64,000 nt of DNA from CAWIJJ01 sp963836405 (GTDB lineage: Bacteria > Acidobacteriota > Terriglobia > Bryobacterales > Bryobacteraceae), in NCBI GenBank assembly GCA_963836405.1, contig CAWIJL010000007.1, positions 124,001 through 188,000 on the forward strand. The letters run 5' to 3'. This document shows, in pieces, positions 17,100-26,040 of the stretch (positions are counted from its first letter, which is position 1; each line of letters begins with the position of its first letter). A program made the translations under genes and the position numbers. The notes beneath the pieces were generated by a model, which saw nothing but the letters and a program-made list of their open reading frames with translations, had not been told where the DNA came from and searched no databases.

Positions 17100-18086
17100 T
17101 TACCACTTCACCAGTTCCACGCGGCGGTTTTTCGCGCGTCCCTCGTCGGATGCATTCGAAGCCACCGGCGCATACGGGCCGCATCCAAATGAGTCCACAC
17201 GATTGGCGGCGACGCCGAATTTCGAGGTCAGAGCGCCGATTACGGCCGCGGCGCGACGGCGGCTGAGGTCCAGGTTGTAATCGGGCTTGCCCTGGTCGTC
17301 CGTGTGCCCCACCACGTGAATTCTCAATTGCGGATCGTCCGCCATCAGTTTTCCGATCTCCTTGAGCACCGGCTCCGAATCTGGACGCAGCGTGTCTTTA
17401 TCGGTATCGAACTGGATTCCGTACAAGACAACCCTGCCTGAATCCGCGATCGCCTTCGACATGTCCGCCGCATTGAGCAGCGTCATGTTCTCTTCCATCG
17501 CCTCCGGCTCAATAATCGTGAGTTCGGCCAGTGCCCGCTCCTTGGCGACCGACTCCCTGAGGCGCTCCGGAATTACTCCGTCCCGATAGCTGGTTACGAA
17601 CAGGTAATAGTAAGTTGGTTTTGCATCTTTCGTTTTCGCTACCAGCACACGTTCCTGGTTTTCGTTGTAAGCGAGTATCTGACCGATTCCATCCTCTCCC
17701 GCGACTTGGTCGAACGTCGGTCCGAACCATCCTTTTTCGCCGGCGCCCTTTTCATACAGCGTCGTCAAACCCAGCCTCTGAAACTCGAGCTGGTAGTTGC
17801 GGAACAGTTCGGCGGGCGTGCGGCCCGCGGGCGCCAGGTAGGTGTAGCGGGTGACCAGGCCTTCGAGTTTCTGACTCTTCTCGTAAGCCGGCGGAGAAAA
17901 CGCGGTAGGCGGACCCAGCGGCAGCAGGAATTCGTCGAACTTGGGCGCATGATACCCGATGATCTCGCTTCCCGTGTAGCGCTTCATTCCTGCCGGATCC
18001 TTGGATCCGGGAATATCCGCCGCGCCTCCCGGCAACGCTAACGCCAGGGCGAGCAGACCAGGTGACAAACCGGTCCGAACGTTCAT
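17100..18086 (-). CDS. Exported OmpA-family peptidoglycan-binding protein
   Basis: A 328-residue protein with a signal peptide (LSPGLLALALALPGGAA), an N-terminal region of about 190 residues resembling DUF4892-type envelope proteins, and a C-terminal OmpA-like domain. The OmpA domain shows GIQFDTDKDTLRPDSEPVL, then RIHVVGHTDDQGKPDYNLDL, SRRRAAAV and NRRVEL, the residues that hold diaminopimelate. It should tether the outer membrane to the wall. The N-terminal tyrosine-rich part has no confident assignment. Its start overlaps the stop of a small upstream frame (TGATG). Confidence 0.85.
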   Translation of the reverse strand: MNVRTGLSPGLLALALALPGGAADIPGSKDPAGMKRYTGSEIIGYHAPKFDEFLLPLGPPTAFSPPAYEKSQKLEGLVTRYTYLAPAGRTPAELFRNYQLEFQRLGLTTLYEKGAGEKGWFGPTFDQVAGEDGIGQILAYNENQERVLVAKTKDAKPTYYYLFVTSYRDGVIPERLRESVAKERALAELTIIEPEAMEENMTLLNAADMSKAIADSGRVVLYGIQFDTDKDTLRPDSEPVLKEIGKLMADDPQLRIHVVGHTDDQGKPDYNLDLSRRRAAAVIGALTSKFGVAANRVDSFGCGPYAPVASNASDEGRAKNRRVELVKW

Positions 18087-18220
18087 CAGTCCCCTCCGCC
18101 TGCCATTGTAGTCGAGTCCCGCCCGCCCCGCCGCCGCCTCGGCTTACAGCCTTCCGTCGCCTTGGGCGAGCAAACCGTGCAACCGATGGTTACCAGCAAT
18201 AGGAATGGCGTAGCTTTCAT
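18086..18220 (-). CDS. Possible small exported peptide upstream of the OmpA gene
   Basis: A 44-codon frame whose stop overlaps the OmpA-like gene start (TGATG). It opens with a short hydrophobic run (KATPFLLLVTIGC) preceded by a purine-rich AAAGGGG about six bases before the ATG. The rest is Arg and Gly rich with no recognised domain. The coupling and the ribosome site support translation. The short, low-complexity tail and the weak lipobox argue for caution. Confidence 0.35.
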   Translation of the reverse strand: MKATPFLLLVTIGCTVCSPKATEGCKPRRRRGGRDSTTMAGGGD

Positions 18221-18336
18221 GAATCCCCTTTCGGTGCGATGTCTCGGCGTCCGCGCGACTAATACACAGTTCATGGGTCAATCCCGGTCCGGCACAGACG
18301 CGCCTGACGAGGATATAATGCGGACTGAGCGGCGCC

Positions 18337-18981
18337 ATGTTTGCGCGTCATTTGGCAGCGTTTTGCCTCATCTCCGTGCTTCCGGCCGTCTGGGCCCAGT
18401 CGCCCGAGACGAAGCTCGTGGTGTTCCTGGGCGCCGAGCCCGGGCAGCCCGGGATCCCGCTCGAGCAGATGAAGCGGGAGATGATTCCACTGATGCGCGC
18501 GGCGGGTTACGAGATCGAGTGGCGAAACCTGCGGGGCGGCAGCCGGGACGCGGCCGAATCGGCGCAACTCGTGGTCTTAGACCTGAATGGCGTGTGCGCT
18601 CCCGGGCGCGGGCTGGGACCGTCGCAGGACGCACTGCCGGCGGGCGCCAGCCTGGCCGCTACTTCGATCACGGACGGCCGCGTGCTGCCCTTCAGCACGG
18701 TAAACTGCGGGGCTCTCACGCGCGCTCTGGCCCCGGCGCTTGCCTCCGAACCTGGCGCCCGGCGCGACTTTCTCTATGGACGCGCGATGGCGCGGGTGGC
18801 GGCACACGAGTTTTATCACGCCCTGGCGGGTACGCGGGAGCACGCCGCTTCCGGGATCGCCCGCAGTTGCTTCACGCAGGCGGACCTGCTCAGCGAGCGG
18901 TTCCAGTTCGAAGCGGCGACACTGGCGAGGCTCAGGCCCGCGCCTGTCTACGTAGAAACGGACGAAGGCAGCGGGCGCTGA
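18337..18981 (+). CDS. Exported protein with HExxH motif, possible metallopeptidase
   Basis: A 214-residue protein with a signal peptide (HLAAFCLISVLPAVWAQ) and a zinc-protease-like HEFYH at residues 157-161 in the helix ARVAAHEFYHALAG. A downstream Glu or His that could serve as the third ligand is not certain. The N-terminal half has a Rossmann-like pattern (KLVVFLGAEPGQPG, AQLVVLDLNGVCAPG). I know no family name for it. It is convergent with a second exported HExxH protein, the ends being 16 bases apart. Confidence 0.6.
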   Translation: MFARHLAAFCLISVLPAVWAQSPETKLVVFLGAEPGQPGIPLEQMKREMIPLMRAAGYEIEWRNLRGGSRDAAESAQLVVLDLNGVCAPGRGLGPSQDALPAGASLAATSITDGRVLPFSTVNCGALTRALAPALASEPGARRDFLYGRAMARVAAHEFYHALAGTREHAASGIARSCFTQADLLSERFQFEAATLARLRPAPVYVETDEGSGR

Positions 18982-18997
18982 CGGGCGACGCCCCGAC

Positions 18998-20572
18998 CTA
19001 TTTCACCACCCATTGACCGTCGCGCTTGAGGTAGTCGCCCGTCGCAAGGACGGCACGGTCGCGCGCCAGAACCCACGATGTCGGACCGTGAAACACGCCA
19101 TTGATCCCGGTGACCACGGAGGCGTCGGTGCCGGTGTAGGCGACCGCGCCCAACTTGGGATTCTGCGGGTTGGGAAATGCGGCGATCAGGCGAAGCGGAC
19201 CCTCACCTTTGCGGTCGGCAAGAACGGTTAGCGCGGGAATCTGTTCCCGGTGGCGTTCGAGCCAACGGTTGCCCGCCACTGTCCCGTAAGCCAGGACCGC
19301 TAATTGCGAAAGGTCTCGGCCCAGCGCTTCGATATCGGTGAGGACCGCGGCATCGGGGAAGAGGCGCGTTTGAACGGACCGGACAAACTCCGAAATCTTC
19401 TTGCTCTCCGCCGCGTCCGCCTCGCCGGTCGGCACGATGAAGACGGGCTTTGCCGACCGGATCGCTTCACTGAGCGTGAGCGGCACGTCGTACAAATCGG
19501 CAGGCAGTTTGGCGGCGGCGAGTTCCCCGAATACGGCGATCAGCCGCGGCGCGAAGCTGGCGAAATCGGGATAGCGGTCGCGGTGCTCCTCGTATTCCTT
19601 GAGCCGCTCAACCAGCGCCGGTACGTAGGCGAAGCCGTTCTTGCGCTCACTCGCGAGGGCCGTTTCTCCCGCGTCGGCGCCGAGTTCCCGTGCAGCCAGC
19701 CGGGTTGTCACCGCATGGACCACGTGTTCGATGACCGCGGTGTGCCAGTTGCTGTAGGCGAGCGGGCGCATCCGTGCCTCGATGGGCGCGAATAGCCGGG
19801 CGCTCTTCGCAACCTGGTCCTTGAGCCGGTCTACCTGGGGATTGGCAAACGAATGCCCGAACTCATGCCACACCAGATACCGCAAATTCTCGACGGATCC
19901 GAACTGGGGAATGCCGTCCCGCGAGCGTCCGGCGCCGAGGACGCCGTAGATGTCGTAGGTGCCATCCGGGTTTGCTTTGCGGGGACCGAAATTCCCTACC
20001 AGCAGCGGCGCAAGCACGATGTTGTAGGACGCCTGCCGGCCGCCGTAGTAGGCTTCCAGGTCCGCCGCATAGTCGTGGAACAGGTTGCGGCGCGTTGCCT
20101 CCTCCATCTGCGCGTACAGGCCGGCATGCTCCTCGAAGAAGGCCGGAAATCGGCTCTTTACCGCGAAATCGCGAAGCTGGGCGAGCCAGTCGCCGAGGCT
20201 GCGAGCCCCTCCGGCACGGTCCGCACCGCACGCGCCGGCGGCGCCGTCGAGCGCGAGCGCGGGCGGAGCCGTCAGGCACACCATCGTGCTCGCCGGACCG
20301 TCGAAGGTGTAGCCTTTTTTGGAGAGCGCGGCGAACCGCTGAACCGCGGGGTGCTGGCGGAAAGGGCCGAACCACGCATCCACGTCGCGCCGGTACTGGG
20401 TGTTCTCGGTATTGAGGAGTCCTGTCCAGCCGTAATCGGCGAGGATCTCAACCACCGCCATCAGTTCGATGCGGGGATCAACTTTCACGGTCAGCCGGGA
20501 TTGCGCGCAGGCGCAGAACGCTGCCGCGACCAGGACCGCGGCCGCTTTCGCGCTACAGGACGACCTTTTCAC
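18998..20572 (-). CDS. Exported DUF4932-like protein with HExxH motif
   Basis: About 524 residues from a GTG start at 20572, which gives a signal peptide (SAKAAAVLVAAAFCACAQS). It resembles DUF4932 proteins: an N-terminal VDPRIELMAVVEILADY, a central YLVWHEFGHSF whose HEFGH (around residue 234) matches gluzincin helices, and a later NWHTAVIEHVVHAVTTRL helix that may supply another ligand. The probable role is periplasmic or secreted proteolysis. The start overlaps the end of the oxidoreductase gene by 20 bases, so the two form a unit. In-frame codons upstream run inside that gene and are unlikely to be used. Confidence 0.75.
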   Translation of the reverse strand: MKRSSCSAKAAAVLVAAAFCACAQSRLTVKVDPRIELMAVVEILADYGWTGLLNTENTQYRRDVDAWFGPFRQHPAVQRFAALSKKGYTFDGPASTMVCLTAPPALALDGAAGACGADRAGGARSLGDWLAQLRDFAVKSRFPAFFEEHAGLYAQMEEATRRNLFHDYAADLEAYYGGRQASYNIVLAPLLVGNFGPRKANPDGTYDIYGVLGAGRSRDGIPQFGSVENLRYLVWHEFGHSFANPQVDRLKDQVAKSARLFAPIEARMRPLAYSNWHTAVIEHVVHAVTTRLAARELGADAGETALASERKNGFAYVPALVERLKEYEEHRDRYPDFASFAPRLIAVFGELAAAKLPADLYDVPLTLSEAIRSAKPVFIVPTGEADAAESKKISEFVRSVQTRLFPDAAVLTDIEALGRDLSQLAVLAYGTVAGNRWLERHREQIPALTVLADRKGEGPLRLIAAFPNPQNPKLGAVAYTGTDASVVTGINGVFHGPTSWVLARDRAVLATGDYLKRDGQWVVK

Positions 20573-21563
20573 CCGACCGGCAGGAACGATAGATCGCATC
20601 CACCACCTCCAGCGCCTGGTAGCCTTCTTCGCCGGCCACGAGCGGCTTCCGCTTCTGCGCGATGGCCTCTCCGAAATCACGAAATTGACGTTCAAAGGGC
20701 TCGAGCGAAATGGCCATCGGGTCGGAGGCTCCGGACGCGACTTCGCGGGTGACGGGGGCGGGGTCGCCGGCGTCGTTCTCGACGTCCCAGGTGGTGAGCT
20801 TGTCGCCGGTTATGACTGCGGTGCCTTTGGTGCCGTGGAATTCGGTCCGTTCGGGGTAGCCCGGCCACATGGCGGTGGATGCCTGGACAACGCCGGTAGC
20901 CCCGCTCGAATAGCGCAGGACGGCGCTGACGACGTCCTCCGATTCGATGCGGTGCAGCGCGCCCAATTGCCACATCGCGGACACTTCCTTAACGGGACCG
21001 GCGAGCCAGCGCAGGATATCGATCTGGTGGATGGCCTGGTTGATGAGAGCGCCGCCGCCTTCGGTCTGCCAGCTTCCCTTGATGGGCCGGGAATAGTATT
21101 CCGCCGAGCGATACCACTTCACGTAACAATCGCATTGCAGCAGCCGGCCCAGGCGGCCCTCGGCGAATGCCTTCGACAGGAACAATGAGGCATCGTCGAA
21201 GCGGTGCTGGCTCACGACGCCGAGCAGGATGCCGCTCTCGCGGGCGATCTCCATCATGCGGCGCGCGGTTTCGAGGTTGGTCGCGATGGGCTTTTGCACC
21301 TGGACGTGCTTGCCGGCTTCGGCGCAGGCCTGGATAGGTTCCAGGCGGAAGTCCGGAAAGGTGCAGACATCCACATAATCCACGTTGGGGTGCCGGCAGA
21401 CGTCCTGGTAGGTGGGCACGAATTCGACGCCGTACTGTTCCGCGAAACGCCGGCCGGCCGCTTCGACCACGTCAGTGACCACCGTCAGGCGGTAGCCGAT
21501 CTTCTTGTAGACCTGGGCGTGCTTGTGGGAGATGGCGCCCGTTCCGATCATTCCGACTTTCAT
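20553..21563 (-). CDS. Gfo/Idh/MocA-family NAD(P)-dependent oxidoreductase
   Basis: A 336-residue dehydrogenase from the ATG at 21563. The Rossmann fold is marked by VGMIGTGAISHKHAQVY at the very N-terminus. The catalytic-lysine motif reads VQKPIA in place of EKPIA. The C-terminal domain has EGGGALINQAIHQIDILRWL. The family oxidises or reduces sugars, inositols and related cyclic polyols; the substrate here is unknown. The gene is divergent from the lipoprotein isomerase gene and upstream of the DUF4932 gene. Several in-frame start codons lie further upstream, but the sequence before the chosen ATG does not look like protein. Confidence 0.9.
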   Translation of the reverse strand: MKVGMIGTGAISHKHAQVYKKIGYRLTVVTDVVEAAGRRFAEQYGVEFVPTYQDVCRHPNVDYVDVCTFPDFRLEPIQACAEAGKHVQVQKPIATNLETARRMMEIARESGILLGVVSQHRFDDASLFLSKAFAEGRLGRLLQCDCYVKWYRSAEYYSRPIKGSWQTEGGGALINQAIHQIDILRWLAGPVKEVSAMWQLGALHRIESEDVVSAVLRYSSGATGVVQASTAMWPGYPERTEFHGTKGTAVITGDKLTTWDVENDAGDPAPVTREVASGASDPMAISLEPFERQFRDFGEAIAQKRKPLVAGEEGYQALEVVDAIYRSCRSGEKVVL

Positions 21564-21636
21564 AGGATGTTCAATTCTATCAACTGAAGACCGGGGGCGA
21601 ATCGTTTGCGCGGGGCAGTACAATGGAATTTTCAGC

Positions 21637-22659
21637 ATGAGAGTTATTTGCGTACTTCTCGTCTCCACCCTTGCCGTCACGCTCGGTGCATGCAGCAAGG
21701 CCCCTCCCCCCAATGTGGCGGCTACGGTGAACGGAAAGCCGATCACCAACGAGGACCTGGAGAAGTTCTACAAAGCGCAGTTTCCCGAGCCGGTGGAAGG
21801 CTCAAATGCCGACATGGTCATGTCGCAGAAGCTGGAACTGCTGGGCAGCCTGATCATCAACGAACTGTTGCAGCAGCGCGCCGAGAAGCTGGGGCTATCG
21901 GCGGTGGACGCGGACGTGGACGCGGAACTCAACAAGATGAGGTCCGGCTACACGACCGAGGCGTTCAACAAGCAACTCGAATCGCAACACCTGACACTGG
22001 ACGATCTGCGCGCGCAGATCCGGCGGAAGCTGACGGCGGACAAGCTGATTAATAAGGAGATCCGGTCGCACATCGCCATCAGCGATGCGGATGTGACCGA
22101 TTTCTACAACGCCAACAAACCGAGCTTCAACCTGGCCGAGCCGCAGATTCACATCGCGCAAATCCTGGTGACGCCGTTTCCCGATCCCAACGTGCGGAAC
22201 CTGAAGAACAGCAAGGCGCAGAATACGGCCGAAGCGACGCAGAAGATCCGCGACATCGAGGCGCGCCTGGGGCGGGGCGAGGAGTTCGGGATGGTGGCGC
22301 AGAATTATTCGGAGGACCCTAATACGGCGCCCAACGGCGGCGATATGGGCTTCATTCCGGCCTCGAGTTTCGAGAAGGCCAGCCCGGAACTGCGGAAGCT
22401 GGTGGATTCGCTCCAGCCGGGAGTGGCATCCAAGCCGATCGCCACGCCGGACGGTTTCCGGATTCTGAAGGTCATTTCGCGGGAGCCGGCGGGGCAACGC
22501 GATTTGCAGGATCCGCGGGTGCAGCAGAGCATTCGCGAAACGCTGATGAACCGCAAGGACCAGTTGCTGACAGCCGCCTACTACGAAGTGGCGCGGAATA
22601 GCGCCAAGATCGAAAACTACCTGGCGCGCAACATCTTCGAAAGTGCGGGAAAGAAGTAA
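21637..22659 (+). CDS. SurA/PrsA-like lipoprotein peptidyl-prolyl isomerase
   Basis: A 340-residue envelope foldase. The ATG at 21637 gives a lipoprotein signal ending in a good lipobox (LAVTLGAC). Next come SurA-N-like helices (ATVNGKPITNEDLEKFYKAQ, LGSLIINELLQQRAEKLG) and a parvulin domain from about residue 180 (PQIHIAQILV, GEEFGMVAQNYSEDP, NGGDMGFIPASSFEKASPEL, PDGFRILKV). It should act at the inner or outer membrane face of the periplasm on outer-membrane protein folding. It is the second parvulin in the window, the first being cut by the left edge. Confidence 0.92.
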   Translation: MRVICVLLVSTLAVTLGACSKAPPPNVAATVNGKPITNEDLEKFYKAQFPEPVEGSNADMVMSQKLELLGSLIINELLQQRAEKLGLSAVDADVDAELNKMRSGYTTEAFNKQLESQHLTLDDLRAQIRRKLTADKLINKEIRSHIAISDADVTDFYNANKPSFNLAEPQIHIAQILVTPFPDPNVRNLKNSKAQNTAEATQKIRDIEARLGRGEEFGMVAQNYSEDPNTAPNGGDMGFIPASSFEKASPELRKLVDSLQPGVASKPIATPDGFRILKVISREPAGQRDLQDPRVQQSIRETLMNRKDQLLTAAYYEVARNSAKIENYLARNIFESAGKK

Positions 22660-22667
22660 GACAGCCG

Positions 22668-23214
22668 CTACTGGCGGCCCATTTCGTACACGTAGATGAC
22701 GTGTTCGATGGTCCCGATCTTGACGTGAGAGGTTTCCGTTGTCTTCCACCCGCGGATGGGGAACTGGTAAGAGACTACACGCGCGCCCGGTTTGAGGAAT
22801 TTCTGGAGGTTCGGCTTCAGGCGGTCGTTGGAACTCGTGAGCAGGCACATGGTGACCACCGTGGCGGGGCTGAGATCCACGCGCAAGGCGCTGTCTTCCA
22901 GCATGGTGACCTTGTCCTGCAGCCCGAGGGCGTGAATCTTCTCTTTGGCCTTGCGGCAGAGGTCCGGCATGATCTCCACGCCCACGGCGCGGGCGCCGTA
23001 TTTCTGGGCGGCCATGATAACAATGCGGCCGTCGCCGCTGCCGAGATCGTAGACTACGTCCGCCGGCTTGACACGGCCGAGCTCGAGCATCTTCTCAACA
23101 ATGATCTGGGGCGTCGGAATATTGGGGGCAAGGTTCTCGGCGGCGCCGAATTTTTGCGCGGAAGGCGGGAAGCGCCAGGGTCGCAAGCAGCAGTGCGGTA
23201 ATAGAAAGTCGCAT
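22668..23214 (-). pseudogene. Exported SAM-dependent methyltransferase, frameshifted near its start
   Basis: The main frame (about 165 residues) is a class I methyltransferase: VVYDLGSGDGRIVIMAAQK is motif I, followed by VGVEIMPDLCRKAKEKI and a later LKPGARVVSYQFPIRGW. Just upstream in another frame is a clean signal peptide starting at 23214 (RLSITALLLATLALPAF). Removing one G at 23160-23161 joins them as ...LALPAFAQKFGAAEN with a normal AxA cleavage site. The gene therefore carries one extra base, either a real mutation or a sequence error. If real, a shorter cytoplasmic form might still be made from an internal start. It follows the next gene by only two bases, so they form one operon. Confidence 0.75.
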
Positions 23215-23216
23215 GT

Positions 23217-24502
23217 TTATTGCGAGGACGCGCTGGCCGTGGCAGTCCTGCCGAACTTCGATTTTACGATACGACCGATGATCTCCGTCCAGGAGAAGAA
23301 CACGTCCCGCGGCCGGCTGATGGTAAACTCGGCGCCCTTCATGGTGCGGACGGCCGCCCCGATGGCATCGCGCCACGGGTTCACCTGCGGGTTGAGATTG
23401 TAGTTCATGTAGAAGACGGGCGTTTTTACATCGGCGATCTGCTTCAGGGTGTCCTGGGGCAGCCCCTCTTCCAGCATGATTTTGGGCCCGGCGAAAATCA
23501 CGGCATCGGGCGCCTGTTTCTCATCTTTCAGCTCGGTCGTAATGAGTTCGCTCAGGAAAGCGGCGTCGGCATGCTTCTGACTGAGCAGCCGCAAATCGAC
23601 GGTGCCCAGATTGAGCGACTTCAGCGCATTTCCGAGCGCCGGAAAATCGATCTGGGATGCCGCTTCCTGCCGGTAGATCACGCGTTGCTCCTGCATGTTG
23701 TACGCGACGATGGAGAACCTGGTTATGCGAGGATCGCGGGCAATATTCCGCAGGATGGCGAGCAGCGCATCGGTATCGAGCGGCTGCAAAGCGGCAGCGG
23801 CCGAATCCTGTGGCGCGAAATTCATAACAACCTTTACATTCAACGGGTTGTCATGGGTGTCCCGCGCTACGGGGGCTTCCTGCTTGAAAACCTCGGCGTC
23901 GGACTGCTGAATGGCACCGGCGGCTATATCGAGCGACATCTCGCGGTCGCTTGTGGGGAGTTCCGCCTGGATATCCCAGTTAGAGGCGCAGACCCGTTCC
24001 GTCCGGTCGCGCATCAGCCAATCGACTTGTAGTTGCCTTCGCCGATGGAAAAGGCGCCTTGCAGGTAGGCGGGGCCGCCGGCGTCCTCTTCAATCGATGG
24101 GACGCTAATCTTCTGCGAGAAGTACACGCGGATCGTCCGGATGGCCGTCCGGCGTCACACGGAATAACATCGTGAGCTGGTTTTCCGATCCGGCAAGCTC
24201 TTTGAGGGGAATCACAAACCTCGTAACCGGAATGGAATTTCAGGTCGAAGCCGAGCACGGGTTTAATCGGAGTGACCGTAGCAGGGCAGGTCTTTGCGCA
24301 CTTCCTGCGCTTCGAGAACGGCGGCATCGAGCGTCAGCAGACGTATCGAACTGCCGGGTCCGGAACCTGTCATGAGAACTTGAGCGGAGAGAAGGGAGGT
24401 CGCGGCTGAGAGACAGCCTACGGAGAGGAATCTACCTGCGCGACCGAATCGGAACCACCTGGAATTCGGCATCAGCATTGCCGTGAGCACCCATATTACC
24501 AA
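23217..24502 (-). pseudogene. Conserved acidobacterial-type secreted protein, four frameshifts
   Basis: The C-terminal 265 codons (23217-24014) are open. Upstream, three more pieces continue the same protein in other frames: a start with a hydrophobic leader and TGSGPGSSIRLLTLDA; then VTPIKPVLGFDLKFHSGYEV; then IPLKELAGSENQLTMLFRVT, VYFSQKISVPSIEEDAGGPA and LQGAFSIGEGNYKVDWLMRD. They join if one base is removed near 24279, 24216 and 24128, and one is added near 24026. The repaired length is a multiple of three. The function is unknown; proteins with this layout look periplasmic. Four indels in about 260 bases suggest either decay or a poor-quality assembly stretch. Confidence 0.65.
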
Positions 24503-24660
24503 TTCACAAGCAAGAGGACAGCTTGTCAGGAGTTATTATGGTCGCAATTTGCACCCGTCGCAATCAAGCATTGCCACCTTTTACCAGTGCTGAGTACTAG
24601 TGTAGGGAATTCCCGCGGCGTTTCGCGGCATCCAAGCTCTGGAGAGGTGCGAAAAGGACG

Positions 24661-25321
24661 ATGTTTGGAATGGATCGAACCAAGACGCAGGGCGAGGCGG
24701 TTCCGGGGGCGGAGGGACTGCCGGCCGAAGTGATTGTCAGTCCCGACGCGAGGAAGCAGCGGAGGGTGCCGCCCGGACAGTCAAGAACCAGAAAATGGCC
24801 GGTTCTGGATGCCAGCGGGCCGCCAGCGGGGCTCGACCACCAGTCGTGGCGATTCCGATGTAGCGGGATGATAGGCAAAGAATTTGAATGGACGTGGGAA
24901 CAATTTTCTCGCCTGCCGCGGACGCAAGGTTTTCGCGGATTTTCATTGCGTCACGCGGTGGTCGCGGCTGGGCAACCTGTGGGAGGGGGTCTCGACGCGG
25001 GAGATCATTCACCACGCGGGCGGGGTGCATCCTGAAGCACGTTACGTGATGGTTCACGGGCATGACCGCGGATGGAGCACGAACCTGCCGCTCGAGGATT
25101 TTCTCGGTGGGGATTGCCTGGTGGCGACCATGCACGATGGCGAGCCGTTGACGGTGGAGCATGGCGGGCCGGCGAGGCTGATCGTGCCCCGGCTGTACGC
25201 CTGGAAAAGCGCGAAGTGGATTTCCGGGATAGAGCTGATGCGGGAGAGACCGGCTCGGTTTCTGGGAGGCGAACGGGTATCACCGGCGCGGCGATCCGTG
25301 GCAGGAGGAGCGTACGGGTGA
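24661..25321 (+). pseudogene. YedY/sulfite-oxidase-like molybdopterin oxidoreductase, frameshifted
   Basis: Reads as a cytoplasmic molybdopterin-binding oxidoreductase domain of about 220 residues: EFEWTWEQFSRLPRT, FADFHCVTRWS with the molybdenum-ligating Cys, WSTNLPLEDFLGGDCLVATM, HDGEPLTVEHGGPARLIVPR, YAWKSAKWISGIEL, and the tail FWEANGYHRRGDPWQEER. Three single-base changes interrupt it: extra bases near 24925 and 25260 and a missing base near 25308. With those repaired it ends at the TGA 25319-25321 as ...RYG. No signal peptide or heme partner gene is visible, so its electron partner is unknown. If the indels are real the enzyme is dead. Confidence 0.75.
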
Positions 25322-25387
25322 ACCGCACGAGATACCCGCAGTCGAGGTATACCGGAGCGGAGATCCGTGGCGGAGGAGCAGTACGGG
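25276..25387 (+). repeat. Imperfect duplication of the molybdoenzyme gene tail
   Basis: Two direct copies of about 43 bases, 25276-25319 and 25345-25387, each containing GATCCGTGGC and ending in ACGGGT. The first encodes the tail GYHRRGDPWQEER. The second reads, with indels, like GYRSGDPWREEQYG, the tail of a related but different copy. This points to an old duplication or recombination between paralogous genes, of which only the end remains. Confidence 0.55.
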
Positions 25388-25398
25388 TCTGTCAGGGC

Positions 25399-25716
25399 TT
25401 AGTGAATGGCTGCCCGGCACTTGAGACGGTGTCCGGCGGGTCGGTCGGTGTGGATCTCGTCGAGCATGCTGGTGACCTGGAGCGAATCGGCGGAGAAGCC
25501 GGACGCGGCGAGGGCGCGGCGGACTTCCTCCACTCGGGAGGCCCAGGCGGGGAATTCCACGAGGGTGGCGGAAACGGTTTCTTCGTGGCGATCGGGGAAG
25601 ACCGTAACCACGGTGGCATCGTGGTAGATCTCCGGGTTGATGGGGAAATGGATCTGCGCGAGAGATTCGAGCACGGATTCGAGATCGCAGGCATCCACCT
25701 GAATGGAGACGCACAC
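25399..25716 (-). CDS. Conserved hypothetical protein, about 105 residues
   Basis: An intact GTG-started frame with normal-looking protein composition: CVSIQVDACDLESVLESLAQ, PINPEIYHDATVVTVFPDR, EEVRRALAASGFSADSLQVT. It has alternating strands and helices like a small alpha/beta (ACT-like or swapped) domain, no signal peptide and no recognised motif. A purine-rich GAAGGA lies upstream of the GTG. It overlaps the end of the duplicated molybdoenzyme tail on the other strand. The function is unknown. Confidence 0.55.
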   Translation of the reverse strand: MCVSIQVDACDLESVLESLAQIHFPINPEIYHDATVVTVFPDRHEETVSATLVEFPAWASRVEEVRRALAASGFSADSLQVTSMLDEIHTDRPAGHRLKCRAAIH

Positions 25717-26040
25717 TAGCGATCCTTCGCTGCCGCTCAGAGGGCGTAGCAGCGGGCAAAGCTTTTTGCCAGACGCTCACAGTTCCTCCAGCATCCGGCG
25801 AAGGGGCCTACTCGACCAACAAAAAACCCTGGTGCTCTAAAAGCGCCAGGGTCGAAATGTTCTCGAACAGACCGACTCGCCTTTAGCACTTTTTTTCGTG
25901 GTTGCAATTAGCCGGGCAAGCCAAAAAACCGCCCTAAATCAATCCACGTCGTACCTACGATAACACCGGGGTGCGGGAGAGCGCAATAGTTTTCCGTAAC
26001 GCCCTGCGATGCCGCAACCAAAACGGTGCGCCTCAATCCC
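25717..26040 (-). other. Intergenic region with a strong terminator and a possible small RNA
   Basis: No coding frame is supported. On the minus strand the order is a T-rich run, an A-rich GAAAAAAAGTGCTAAAGGCG segment, further short stems, then a strong intrinsic terminator at 25821-25852. The 185 bases between the permease stop and the terminator are long for a simple 3' end, so a small RNA or attenuator ahead of the 25399-25716 gene is possible. I recognise no known RNA family. Confidence 0.35.
25821..25852 (-). terminator. Intrinsic terminator
   Basis: On the minus strand ACCCTGG and CCAGGGT arms (extended by GCT/AGC after a mismatch) enclose a short loop and are followed by TTTTTT. It could end the permease transcript or attenuate transcription into the next gene. 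Confidence 0.75.
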
